Source of the DNA: a virus
Virus record (IMG/VR): IMGVR_UViG_3300023180_000355
Span: 1 to 25,923 of that record
Length of the DNA stretch: 25,923 nucleotides
Reading direction: 5' to 3' (one strand)
Within the stretch, counting starts at the first letter, position 1; each line of letters starts with the position of its first letter. The position numbers were made by a program, and so were the translations under genes. Below, one piece after another: positions 18,424 through 25,145 of this stretch. A model generated the notes under the pieces. It worked only from the letters and a program-made list of their open reading frames with translations. It was not told where the DNA came from and ran no database searches.

Positions 18424-18431
18424 TATTTATA
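18424..18431 (-). promoter_or_regulatory. T4-type late promoter octamer TATAAATA
   Basis: Intergenic minus-strand TATAAATA, 20 bases before the ATG at 18404, without a TTGACA box at the right distance. Confidence 0.5.
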
Positions 18432-18437
18432 ACTCTT

Positions 18438-18524
18438 TCAGGTTAACTGCATATATGTCCATGAAAGACTAAAAACGACTATCAGAAAACTCAGTAATTC
18501 TAACTTTGTAATGATTCGATACAT
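18438..18524 (-). CDS. 28-residue single-pass membrane peptide
   Basis: MYRIITKLELLSFLIVVFSL followed by SWTYMQLT: short basic start and one membrane segment. AGGATAAGGAG lies directly before the ATG, partly within the end of the lipoprotein gene, suggesting coupled translation. Short, so uncertain. Confidence 0.35.
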   Translation of the reverse strand: MYRIITKLELLSFLIVVFSLSWTYMQLT

Positions 18525-18528
18525 CTCC

Positions 18529-18729
18529 TTATCCTATTGTATTTACATACCCTGTTCGATTAAATAAATCTGCAGGATTGCACTGTGGCTGACTCCTACA
18601 ATTTCTTATATTATGTTCCCATTGTAATGAATTCGGCATCCAGTCAAACTCTGGTAATTCTCTATTAGATTCTAATGAGGTTGTACATGATACCATTATG
18701 AGTGGTAAAAATAGGTATAGTTTTTTCAT
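18529..18729 (-). CDS. Small lipoprotein
   Basis: 66 residues with a lipoprotein signal: MKKLYLFLPLIMVSC, the lipobox cysteine being Cys15. The mature 52 residues are polar with two more cysteines (NCRSQPQC). Outer- or inner-membrane anchoring facing the periplasm is inferred. A spanin-type role is possible, but no lysis gene is adjacent. AAGGAG before the ATG. Confidence 0.65.
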   Translation of the reverse strand: MKKLYLFLPLIMVSCTTSLESNRELPEFDWMPNSLQWEHNIRNCRSQPQCNPADLFNRTGYVNTIG

Positions 18730-18787
18730 AGCATTTCTCCTTGTGAAATATAGAGCATACTACGAAATTACTCTTATTTTAGTTGTG

Positions 18788-18961
18788 TTAAATTGTAACT
18801 TCTACGAACTTTCTTCGTGACTTACTGAACTGCTTAGAGGGTTTATTAAATCTCAGTAATTCTTTTGTACCTTGTTTAATATATCCTACACATTGTCCAT
18901 TCTCAAAAGCATAGATATGATTAGGATATTCCCACTCTGTAATCTCTTTTAGAAATTTCAT
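18788..18961 (-). CDS. 57-residue basic phage protein
   Basis: MKFLKEITEWEYPNHIYAFE then GYIKQGTKELLRFNKPSKQF and a basic end SRRKFVEVTI. The W-x-x-x-NHIY...GYI..GT....F.KP...RKFV pattern recalls small T4-like marine phage proteins. The start overlaps the upstream stop (ATGA). Function unknown. Confidence 0.7.
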   Translation of the reverse strand: MKFLKEITEWEYPNHIYAFENGQCVGYIKQGTKELLRFNKPSKQFSKSRRKFVEVTI

Positions 18962-19089
18962 TCAGTCTCTTCCTTAACGATAAAATTAACTTTTACAATA
19001 TTATCTTTTTCTTTCTTAATAAAGAATTCTAGTTGATTCTCTGTAAGAATCTTTCTCAATTCAACGAGTGTAACTTGTCTTAACTTCAT
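18958..19089 (-). CDS. 43-residue hypothetical protein
   Basis: MKLRQVTLVELRKILTENQL, then charged residues and a strand IVKVNFIVKEETE. Overlaps the upstream gene by 29 bases and the downstream one by 4 (ATGA), as expected in a coupled run. No ribosome site is obvious. Function unknown. Confidence 0.55.
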   Translation of the reverse strand: MKLRQVTLVELRKILTENQLEFFIKKEKDNIVKVNFIVKEETE

Positions 19090-19303
19090 TCAGCAACTCT
19101 TTCGTAATTCTATTTGCAGGCAGACATGCAACATTGACAATCTCATCATTAAATCCAGCAATCGAAATCACCTCTATTGCAAGACGATCACTATTTGCAG
19201 GGTTATTAATGAAACTCTTGCATTCGTTCTGTGTATCGAATTGCAGACTCTTTACTACAAATGGATTTGTATTCATCATGACAAATAGAATTAACCACTT
19301 CAT
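19061..19303 (-). CDS. Secreted/anchored small protein
   Basis: 80 residues from the ATG at 19303, set by AGGAG upstream and a TGATG overlap with the endonuclease stop. N-terminal hydrophobic MKWLILFVMMNTNPFVV, then FDTQNECKSFINNPANSDRL, a second Cys (NVACLPANR) and a charged tail. The layout matches the protein at 16381-16560; periplasmic location is inferred. Confidence 0.65.
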   Translation of the reverse strand: MKWLILFVMMNTNPFVVKSLQFDTQNECKSFINNPANSDRLAIEVISIAGFNDEIVNVACLPANRITKELLNEVKTSYTR

Positions 19304-19707
19304 CAATCTTCTCCTAACCATTTTATTGCACGTTGCAATACTTCTACGGACTCTTTCAGTTTACCAATTGCAGTATTACAATTATCACAAGTCCAACCTC
19401 TTACTTTTCCAGTTTTATGACAATGATCAAGTCTTGCATATGAACCATCTACAGTATCATGACATATAGGGCAATCCAAAGACACTGGTCTACTATATTT
19501 CTTTGCATCAATTCTGTTAATAGAAACTTTCTTTGACCTACACTCTCTACATGATGGGCGTCTGACTTCACGAAACTTTGTGTCGGATGATGCATCAAAG
19601 AACCTTCGATTTACTTCAAATTCTTCAATATGTTTTTCTATCTTACAATCTCTACATACTTTAGATACAATTTCTATCGATTCTCCAAAAACATCTACGA
19701 CTTGCAT
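19303..19707 (-). CDS. 49: Recombination endonuclease VII (Holliday junction resolvase family)
   Basis: 134 residues. The C-terminal part is the endonuclease VII core: CPIC (79-82), LDHCHKTGKVRGWTCDNCNT with Asp94, His95 and His97 of the beta-beta-alpha metal site, zinc Cys107 and Cys110, then the helix following AIGK. T4 gp49 resolves branched DNA and heteroduplex before packaging. The N-terminal 75 residues carry another CxxC pair (C18/C21, C53/C56) in the CRDCKIEKHIEEF form, probably a second zinc module. T4 gp49 is 157 residues with a dimerisation end that is short here. The stop overlaps the next start (TGATG). Confidence 0.88.
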   Translation of the reverse strand: MQVVDVFGESIEIVSKVCRDCKIEKHIEEFEVNRRFFDASSDTKFREVRRPSCRECRSKKVSINRIDAKKYSRPVSLDCPICHDTVDGSYARLDHCHKTGKVRGWTCDNCNTAIGKLKESVEVLQRAIKWLGED

Positions 19708-20076
19708 CTACTCATACTCTATTTTTTCATCTTCATGAAATGCAGGATATCCATACGGCAAACTTCCATCAGAAACTGAATTGAGTTTACTAGGGGCACG
19801 ATCCCAATCAATCTCAGAATCTTTCTCTGCATACTCCGCACGTTTCCGTAACTCATGGTGTTCTTTGCAGACTGCTTCGAAAGTTGTCCATAACTTCTGA
19901 AACTTCACATCATACAATTCTTTAATACCAAAGTAACGATTCATTAGTGCATCTGATACCTTTGAATCCATTCCTTCCCACTCAGGGGCATCTATGAAGT
20001 TGGATGTAACGACATCAATATCCTCACATACATTCCAACAACTCATTATATCTTGTTCTAAATCAAATATCTTCAT
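19708..20076 (-). CDS. Conserved T4-like phage protein (IFDLEQDIMSCWNV)
   Basis: 122 residues from the ATG at 20076. MKIFDLEQDIMSCWNVCEDI, and later ELYDVKFQKLWTTFEAV, recall a family I know from T4-like marine phages with no known function. An acidic, Tyr-rich tail follows. It overlaps the upstream gene by 14 bases and abuts the endonuclease VII start. Confidence 0.75.
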   Translation of the reverse strand: MKIFDLEQDIMSCWNVCEDIDVVTSNFIDAPEWEGMDSKVSDALMNRYFGIKELYDVKFQKLWTTFEAVCKEHHELRKRAEYAEKDSEIDWDRAPSKLNSVSDGSLPYGYPAFHEDEKIEYE

Positions 20077-20236
20077 GTTCCATTGCACTCTCTAACTGTT
20101 GAAGGTAGATTTCAAACTTCTCAATCATTCCTTGTGCAGCATCCACCGCACGTTCATCACCCATTTCTTTGTATGTCTGAATGTTACTTTCACACGCAGC
20201 AATATATCCTTGGAGTTCTGAAATCATTCCTTGCAT
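20063..20236 (-). CDS. Helical hypothetical protein
   Basis: 57 residues from the ATG at 20236 (MQGMISELQGYIAACESNIQ), acidic, all helix, hairpin-like. The frame is open to 20392, but that part contains the promoter at 20267-20295, so the shorter form is preferred. No strong ribosome site. First gene of the run leading to endonuclease VII. Confidence 0.65.
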   Translation of the reverse strand: MQGMISELQGYIAACESNIQTYKEMGDERAVDAAQGMIEKFEIYLQQLESAMEHEDI

Positions 20237-20266
20237 TTTTCGATCTTTCTTTGTTACTACTCTCTT

Positions 20267-20295
20267 ATTATAGAGAAAGTGCAAGAACTTGTCAA
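20267..20295 (-). promoter_or_regulatory. Consensus sigma70 promoter bracketed by an inverted repeat
   Basis: TTGACA (20295-20290), 17-base spacer, TATAAT (20272-20267): both boxes perfect. A 9-bp inverted repeat AGAAAGTGC/GCACTTTCT (20304-20296 and 20282-20274) places the -35 box at the start of the loop and one arm in the spacer. The bases between here and 20388 hold GC-rich GACCGCC repeats but no gene. Confidence 0.85.
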
Positions 20296-20388
20296 GCACT
20301 TTCTTAGAGAAAATAGAAAAATTTACGGGCGTAACCGCAGGGCGGTCACAGGCGGTCAGGTCAAATATAATGAGTGGATATGTAAGAC

Positions 20389-20928
20389 TCAACCTTTAAT
20401 ATAAAGTTTCTTTTCATACTCTGTAAACCATTCTGGGAGTTTATCTACTAGTGGAAAAGGATTATCTTGGTCTACCCAATGAGCTCCACCTTCTTTATTT
20501 TTATCCCAAAACTTATACTTCAAGTACTTGTCTTTTGTCAATTCTCTTATATACATATCACCATTTGAATTAACAAACTTTACTTCGTTATTCTGTTGTG
20601 ATGTGATTGCAATTTGAGATTGTGTCAATTTAAAAATCTCAATAAAATAATCTAGGTCTTCTAACACCCACTGGTTATCATTTAATATTGCCCAAGCAAC
20701 AATTCTTGGCGATACCCAATGGTCATAAGTTGGTTTTTTTAATTCCATTGCCTCAGCAGAAATCAAACCAGTCTTCGCTTCATTGTTACCCTTTTCATGA
20801 CGAAATACTAAGTCATAGAACTGACAAACTGCAATATGTTTTTCATCGTCATCCATATTATCCCATTCTAGGGCGTCTTTACATAACTGTGTGTGGGCCC
20901 TTCTAGCTGCCTTTTCCCATTTTTCCAT
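20389..20928 (-). CDS. Unknown partner of the ParB-like protein
   Basis: 179 residues from the ATG at 20928, which shares one base with the ParB-like stop (TGATG) and has GAGGTG upstream. N-terminal helices (MEKWEKAARRAHTQLCKDAL), a central block with YDHWVSPRIVAWAILND and VLEDLDYFIEIFKLTQSQIA, then a basic/aromatic C terminus. The TYDHWVSPR block looks conserved but I cannot name the family. Tight coupling suggests it works with the ParB-like protein. Confidence 0.7.
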   Translation of the reverse strand: MEKWEKAARRAHTQLCKDALEWDNMDDDEKHIAVCQFYDLVFRHEKGNNEAKTGLISAEAMELKKPTYDHWVSPRIVAWAILNDNQWVLEDLDYFIEIFKLTQSQIAITSQQNNEVKFVNSNGDMYIRELTKDKYLKYKFWDKNKEGGAHWVDQDNPFPLVDKLPEWFTEYEKKLYIKG

Positions 20929-21851
20929 CAAATCACCTCATGTTCATTGTGTAGTTGAGGAACATACTTCAAAGAAAAATTCCCAGCAAGGTCAATATTA
21001 TTATTTTCAGCATACTTTACAACATCAATCAAACGCTGAATTTCATTTTTTATCACTGTCTCTTTTTTACTTCTAATTAAAAGTACTTTTTCTTGATTAG
21101 AGCCATTAATTCTTGCTACACATGTTTTGGGATTTCCAGTCATAACAGATTCAAAATAGTTGAATATTGCTCTCTTATCATAATCCTTATTCTTGACATC
21201 TGTAAAGGTTGCGGTGAAAGTATTGACATCATAATCCTTTGCAAAAGATGTCAGTTCTTGTTCACTAATCGCATCAACAACCCTAGTCACTTGACCCAAC
21301 TTTTTAAAAACTAGTGAAGTGTAAAGAGCAATCTTTCCATTGGACAATTGTGCATCTGTAAGAGCTTGAACAATATCCTCTTCAGAAGAAGTCATAACCT
21401 TCTCAACTTTTATCATGTTGACAATTTTACCAACAATATCTTCTTGTGTCCTTGGAGTCTTTACATTTTCCTCTTCTTTATTTTCAATCAACTTCCATTG
21501 CGACTTCCAATAAGCGGCGGACATACCACGAAAATCTTCAAATTCAACAATCGCAACCCACATAGTTGATTTATTTTTACCAACATGAGCAGCGTAACGA
21601 TGAAAACCAGTAACCAATTCACCAAATTCTTCATCCACCATTTCTACTGTAGGCGGAACATGGTATTGCGGTTCGTACTTTCCATTTGAGATGATTTTCA
21701 TAAGCTTTCCAACTGCACCCTCATCAGTTTGAGCAAATCTTACATCATTTTTTTGCTTATTTCCGACCAACTTATCCAAAGGAAATTCTCGAAATCCTAT
21801 AACTTTCATTCCTTTTGAAACTGGTTTCTTAGGTTCAAATGGTACAGACAT
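20928..21851 (-). CDS. ParB-like (sulfiredoxin-fold) domain protein
   Basis: 307 residues. Residues 18-110 look like a ParB/Srx-type domain: FREFPLDKLVGNKQKN, then PPTVEMVDEEFGELVTGFHR and an Arg/His-rich turn where ParB proteins have GERR, here GFHRYAAH. The remaining 200 residues are helical, with TQEDIVGKIVNMIKVEKVMT and a C-terminal coiled part, and may bind DNA. ParB-like domains bind CTP or act as nucleases. In phages they often accompany methylases or defence modules; neither is seen here. AAGGAT before the ATG. Function unproven. Confidence 0.65.
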   Translation of the reverse strand: MSVPFEPKKPVSKGMKVIGFREFPLDKLVGNKQKNDVRFAQTDEGAVGKLMKIISNGKYEPQYHVPPTVEMVDEEFGELVTGFHRYAAHVGKNKSTMWVAIVEFEDFRGMSAAYWKSQWKLIENKEEENVKTPRTQEDIVGKIVNMIKVEKVMTSSEEDIVQALTDAQLSNGKIALYTSLVFKKLGQVTRVVDAISEQELTSFAKDYDVNTFTATFTDVKNKDYDKRAIFNYFESVMTGNPKTCVARINGSNQEKVLLIRSKKETVIKNEIQRLIDVVKYAENNNIDLAGNFSLKYVPQLHNEHEVI

Positions 21852-21890
21852 TATATACTATCCTTTTCACTTCCACATTATAAAGAAATT

Positions 21891-21909
21891 GGGGGGCATT
21901 GCACCCCCC
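21891..21909 (-). terminator. Hairpin terminator after the winged-helix gene
   Basis: GGGGGG/CCCCCC stem with a 7-base loop. The minus-strand 3' side is AATTTCTTT, the plus-strand side has a six-T run, so it may work both ways. The core GGGGGGTGCAATGCCCCCC nearly repeats that at 2399-2423. Confidence 0.75.
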
Positions 21910-21922
21910 TAGTTTTTTATTG

Positions 21923-22195
21923 TTATGCAGCTTGTGCAGCCAATGCCCTATAACCAGCAGCAACAACTGAACGAGGCGGAGTACCAAGACGATAGAAAGT
22001 CTTAGTGCGTCCCTTAGTATCAGTGTGCTGGTTTGCAAAAATTGCAAAACCCTTCATACGAAGGCTAGATACTGTCGCACGAGCATTTCCAACCTTGAAC
22101 TGGTTTTCAATCTGAGCAGCAGTCAAACCTTTATCATTATTACGAAGAGCCTCAAGGACTCGATCTTGTTTTGTCACAACATTTGCATTAGCCAT
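21923..22195 (-). CDS. Winged-helix DNA-binding protein
   Basis: 90 residues. TKQDRVLEALRNNDKGLTAA starts a helix-turn-helix: helix, AAQIENQFKVGNARATVSSL as recognition region, then a wing FAIFANQHTDTKGRTKTFYR. The C terminus RSVVAAGYRALAAQAA is Ala-rich. A family of T4-like marine phages is similar by eye. It stands alone between its own promoter and terminator, so it is probably abundant. Two ATGTTAAC copies in its leader suggest self-regulation. Confidence 0.8.
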   Translation of the reverse strand: MANANVVTKQDRVLEALRNNDKGLTAAQIENQFKVGNARATVSSLRMKGFAIFANQHTDTKGRTKTFYRLGTPPRSVVAAGYRALAAQAA

Positions 22196-22255
22196 GTTTT
22201 ACATTCTCCATTTTAAGTTTACGAAATGTTAACACTTCACATGTTAACTACAGAC

Positions 22256-22285
22256 AGTATATCACAAATAATTCCTCTTTGTCAA
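22256..22285 (-). promoter_or_regulatory. Promoter and leader repeats of the winged-helix gene
   Basis: TTGACA (22285-22280), 18-base spacer, TATACT (22261-22256). Just downstream two copies of ATGTTAAC (22226-22233 and 22241-22248, plus-strand reading) lie 15 bases apart and could be operators. Confidence 0.7.
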
Positions 22286-22290
22286 GAAGT

Positions 22291-22500
22291 TTATTCATTA
22301 ATATACTGAATTATTTTAGACTTTACTGTTCCACCAGCAAGTCTAAGACTGACAACATATGATTCAGCATCATCATATGAGTCAAATACTACAGGCACCA
22401 TGTTAAAGTCACATCTGCCAGTATCTTCGGTTATATACATCCAAGTATCCTCTCTATCAGAAGGATTAATCATAACAACATATCTATCATCATTTGACAT
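22291..22500 (-). CDS. Hypothetical alpha/beta small protein
   Basis: 69 residues: YVVMINPSDREDTWMYITED, then PVVFDSYDDAESYVVSLRLA: strand, strand, helix. AAAAGG before the ATG. It overlaps the end of the upstream 47-residue gene. Function unknown. Confidence 0.7.
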   Translation of the reverse strand: MSNDDRYVVMINPSDREDTWMYITEDTGRCDFNMVPVVFDSYDDAESYVVSLRLAGGTVKSKIIQYINE

Positions 22501-22633
22501 TTTCTTTACCTTTTAGAAATTTGTACAGTTTTACATAGTATGCAAAACTTTTTGGATAGTGTACAGGACTTGGATGATGAGGAAACATCAATAGAAATTT
22601 TTTATATTCTAATTCTGCTTCCTCATTGGACAT
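22490..22633 (-). CDS. 47-residue phage protein
   Basis: MSNEEAELEYKKFLLMFPHH then PSPVHYPKSFAYYVKLYKFL and a basic end. The MFPxHPSPVHYPKxFxYYVKLYKFLKG block is striking for such a short protein. Its ATG shares bases with the upstream stop (TAATG), and the stop overlaps the next gene by 11 bases. Function unknown. Confidence 0.7.
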   Translation of the reverse strand: MSNEEAELEYKKFLLMFPHHPSPVHYPKSFAYYVKLYKFLKGKENVK

Positions 22634-22908
22634 TATACAATTAATCCACTAGTCTGTTCTGTCCATGCCTTTTGTACATCTTCATTCGATTCTGTAATGA
22701 ATACGGCATGACGAATTTTCATTTCTTTAGGGTCTGAAATACCAGTTGCAGCAATACCATGTGCGAACCCCATGTTTTGATTTTCGCCAAACACAATCAT
22801 TCTGGGATTACTAAGAGTGATCCCAGTAGCATCATCTTCAACTAATCGTCCAATAAACTCACCAACAGGTGTCACTACAGTGATAATTTGATTTTTTTCA
22901 TAACTCAT
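22633..22908 (-). CDS. Sm-like/SH3-barrel conserved phage protein
   Basis: 91 residues. QIITVVTPVGEFIGRLVEDD, TLSNPRMIVFGENQNMGFAH and GISDPKEMKIRHAVFITESN alternate strands and turns like an LSm-type barrel; the block order recalls a conserved family of T4-like marine phages. RNA binding is inferred from the fold only. AAAGGAAA before the ATG. Confidence 0.7.
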   Translation of the reverse strand: MSYEKNQIITVVTPVGEFIGRLVEDDATGITLSNPRMIVFGENQNMGFAHGIAATGISDPKEMKIRHAVFITESNEDVQKAWTEQTSGLIV

Positions 22909-22919
22909 TTTAGTTTCCT

Positions 22920-23360
22920 TTAAGTATTTAATCTAGATTGGGTTTGCATTCTCTCTTTTAGGTAAGTTTGATAGTGAACCCATTCACCATCTTTAATAAA
23001 TCCCCATTCTTTCTTCTTACCAAATCGAAAGAACAGTGTCCATGCCGAACCACCTTGAGGAACTTCCAAATAGTGCAGACTTCCTGCCCTTGAAAATCTC
23101 ATGTGTCCAGGCCCTCTCCAAAACTTACCTTCTGGAGTATGTTCCCAATAACCACCTTTTAGGATGATGGTAAAATAATCCCATGGATGGTCATGAAAAA
23201 CTGGTTCATCGGATAAAACTATTTTGTGTAGGTAAGCATTAAAAGGAACCTTCCGTCCCTTTGAAAAATTGTCTACCTTATCTCTAAACAATAAATGCCA
23301 GCGATGCATGTATGGTGTAGTACCATCTCTGTCATAGATAATTCTTTTCCTACCGAACAC
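22920..23360 (-). CDS. Cupin-fold protein
   Basis: 146 residues. FHDHPWDYFTIILKGGYWE with His56 and His58 is cupin motif 1, and RFSRAGSLHYLEVPQGG with His96 is motif 2; an aromatic strand WTLFFRFG follows. The metal-binding residues are plausible for a dioxygenase- or isomerase-like enzyme, but no substrate can be read. Start is GTG (23360) with GGAG seven bases before. Own promoter at 23389-23417. Confidence 0.75.
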   Translation of the reverse strand: MFGRKRIIYDRDGTTPYMHRWHLLFRDKVDNFSKGRKVPFNAYLHKIVLSDEPVFHDHPWDYFTIILKGGYWEHTPEGKFWRGPGHMRFSRAGSLHYLEVPQGGSAWTLFFRFGKKKEWGFIKDGEWVHYQTYLKERMQTQSRLNT

Positions 23361-23388
23361 TTAAGTCTCCAATTCAAATATTATGTTC

Positions 23389-23417
23389 ATAATACACTAA
23401 ACATCATGTACTGTCAA
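23389..23417 (-). promoter_or_regulatory. Sigma70-like promoter for the cupin gene
   Basis: TTGACA (23417-23412), 17-base spacer, TATTAT (23394-23389), 29 bases before the GTG start. Confidence 0.75.
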
Positions 23418-23424
23418 TATGTTT

Positions 23425-23937
23425 TTATAAAATTCTTTCATACACCCATTCAGGCGTTTCTGTTCTACTCTTACCATTTACTACACCATCTGCACCAAAA
23501 GATGCAGCCCAACTATTTGGTTTTAACTTTGGTTCAATACCAGTCATACCAAGAACATAACCCGCCGCCTCTGATGCAGCGCAATTAGAGCCGTGTTGGG
23601 GATTTGTATTAATGTCCAAATGTATTTCAATATCAAACTCATCGATAAAAGGTATTACTTGTGTATATAATTCGCACACCTTTCTTACTTCGTTCAACAT
23701 TCTTAGTTTAGGTCTGTCTTTCTTTAAATCATAATCATCTTCATATGATATATTAGAGAATATCCGACATCCACTATTTCCATTCATATGGACAATACAC
23801 ACTGCAGCGTATCTGGCCTTTTTCTTTCCTTTTTTAGTAAGAAAACGAACACTGTCACACCCTAGATATATCTTTGTTCGATTATCTAGGGTGGACAACA
23901 ATTCTACCATATCCTCAATTTGAGTTGCATTTAACAT
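23425..23937 (-). CDS. YkuK-like (DUF458) RNase H-fold protein
   Basis: 170 residues. The first strand IYLGCDSVRF carries Asp28, followed by strands RYAAVCIVHM and CRIFSNISY. A helix RPKLRMLNEVRKVCELYTQV precedes the motif HLDINTNPQHGSNCAASEAA and GYVLGMTG. This is the order of the YkuK/DUF458 family with an RNase H-like fold, known from Bacillus and from T4-like phages. Nuclease activity is unproven. The ATG overlaps the upstream stop (TAATG). Confidence 0.8.
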   Translation of the reverse strand: MLNATQIEDMVELLSTLDNRTKIYLGCDSVRFLTKKGKKKARYAAVCIVHMNGNSGCRIFSNISYEDDYDLKKDRPKLRMLNEVRKVCELYTQVIPFIDEFDIEIHLDINTNPQHGSNCAASEAAGYVLGMTGIEPKLKPNSWAASFGADGVVNGKSRTETPEWVYERIL

Positions 23938-24563
23938 TATTGTAATATAGCCCTTAAATTAAACGACATTGTTATTCTCTCATCACCACTATGTTCTGCA
24001 ACCCCATGTTCATAATCGGCAGGGAAGATTGCAACATAACCGTCTTTTCCACTATACTGAACCTCATTATTAAAATTTGTTGGAGAAGATTCAGTATTTT
24101 TTACATATAGAACACCAGATAGTTGGCCAACATGAGTATGCATCGGATTTACATCACCAGCATTTGCATAATTAATCCAAACACCCCAGTCATAATGATC
24201 TTGAGTTCCATAAAAAGAAACTCTATGGCGTAAAATTTCTAACCTTTCTTCCATACTCTTTTTTAGCAATGGTGGAAATGTTTTTGCAATATACAACTTT
24301 CCAAGTGTAATCAAATATGCCTGTGTAAAAGAAGACTCCTGTAAATGTTTAGGAACACTAATTTGATAGCTGTTTAGTCCAGCATTAACATGTTCTAATA
24401 ATATACTTAACTCATGATCTTTAAACTTTCTACAATGTTCAGTCCACTCCAGCAATTCTTGGTGTATCGCAGTTGGAAGTTTACCAACAAAAACTGGAGT
24501 ATTTTCTAAGAACTGAAAACCTTCATAGATGTTTAACAGATCCTTTACAGATTGTTGTTTCAT
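23937..24563 (-). CDS. 2OG-Fe(II) oxygenase
   Basis: 208 residues. The C-terminal half fits 2OG-Fe(II) oxygenases of the Oxy_5 group: NPMHTHVGQLSGVLYV (His142/His144), a central segment with FNNEVQYSGKDGYVAIF, FPADYEHGVAEH (His186, distal ligand) and DERITMSFNL (Arg196, binding the 2-oxoglutarate carboxylate). The N-terminal 110 residues are helical. Such enzymes hydroxylate proteins, nucleic acids or small molecules and are frequent in marine T4-like phages; the substrate is unknown. Coupled at both ends by TAATG overlaps. Confidence 0.85.
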   Translation of the reverse strand: MKQQSVKDLLNIYEGFQFLENTPVFVGKLPTAIHQELLEWTEHCRKFKDHELSILLEHVNAGLNSYQISVPKHLQESSFTQAYLITLGKLYIAKTFPPLLKKSMEERLEILRHRVSFYGTQDHYDWGVWINYANAGDVNPMHTHVGQLSGVLYVKNTESSPTNFNNEVQYSGKDGYVAIFPADYEHGVAEHSGDERITMSFNLRAILQ

Positions 24564-24895
24564 TACATACCATTTTCTGGATACTTTTCTGGATCTTGTG
24601 CATTCTCATCAACGACAACTTCAGCGTCTTCCACTACAGTTTCGTCAAGGGTTTCTGGATTGACAAATACTTCCTTTTCCACTTGTGTCTCAACACCGGC
24701 GGATGGTTGTGGTGCAACTTGCATTCCTTGAGTTCTCATTGCACGAGCGATCATTTTTCTAATACGCCGTTCTTGCAATTTTTGATTTTTTTCTGCAACT
24801 TTCAACGCAAGTCGATGTTTTCTACGTTTAGTATTATGCAGGCCATGTTTTTTTGCCCTTCGTGCAACACCAGCTCTATCTTTTAGTTTATACAT
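24563..24895 (-). CDS. Bipartite basic/acidic hypothetical protein
   Basis: 110 residues. Residues 1-57 are strongly basic helix (MYKLKDRAGVARRAKKHGLH and on to RIRKMIARAMRTQG); the last 45 are acidic and extended (VVEDAEVVVDENAQDPEKYP). The basic half could bind nucleic acid or ribosomes. GGAG before the ATG; overlaps the upstream gene by 8 bases and couples to the oxygenase. Function unknown. Confidence 0.7.
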   Translation of the reverse strand: MYKLKDRAGVARRAKKHGLHNTKRRKHRLALKVAEKNQKLQERRIRKMIARAMRTQGMQVAPQPSAGVETQVEKEVFVNPETLDETVVEDAEVVVDENAQDPEKYPENGM

Positions 24896-25112
24896 TTAAT
24901 TCTTCTCCAAGTTTTTTAATTCCAAGTGCCCAATTTTCTGCAGCATCCTCTACATAGTTTATAGATTTTTGCGGAAAATCTTCTGTAAAAAATAACATTC
25001 CTTCATTATCGAAATATTTAATAAGATTGATATTTTGTACAAAATCGACATGCACCTCTGCATATCCTTTTTGATTATCAGCGTAATAGGTAGATATTTT
25101 TCGTGTTTTCAT
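24888..25112 (-). CDS. Conserved small phage protein
   Basis: 74 residues from the ATG at 25112, set by GGGAG upstream. Strand-rich start (MKTRKISTYYADNQKGYAEV) and a conserved-looking end YVEDAAENWALGIKKLGEEL. A pattern I recall from T4-like marine phages. First gene after the terminator at 25146-25182. Confidence 0.7.
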   Translation of the reverse strand: MKTRKISTYYADNQKGYAEVHVDFVQNINLIKYFDNEGMLFFTEDFPQKSINYVEDAAENWALGIKKLGEELNV

Positions 25113-25132
25113 TTTTTTCTCCCTGTATAAAC

Positions 25133-25145
25133 TGCACAATGTGCA
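25133..25145. repeat. Palindrome between terminator and next gene
   Basis: TGCACAATGTGCA, a 13-base inverted repeat 21 bases before the ATG at 25112, in the place expected for an operator or start-region hairpin. No clear -35/-10 pair was found around it. Confidence 0.4.

Noticed and set aside
20237-20392. N-terminal extension of the protein at 20063-20236
   Set aside because: It would cover a perfect TTGACA-17-TATAAT promoter and the hairpin around it.
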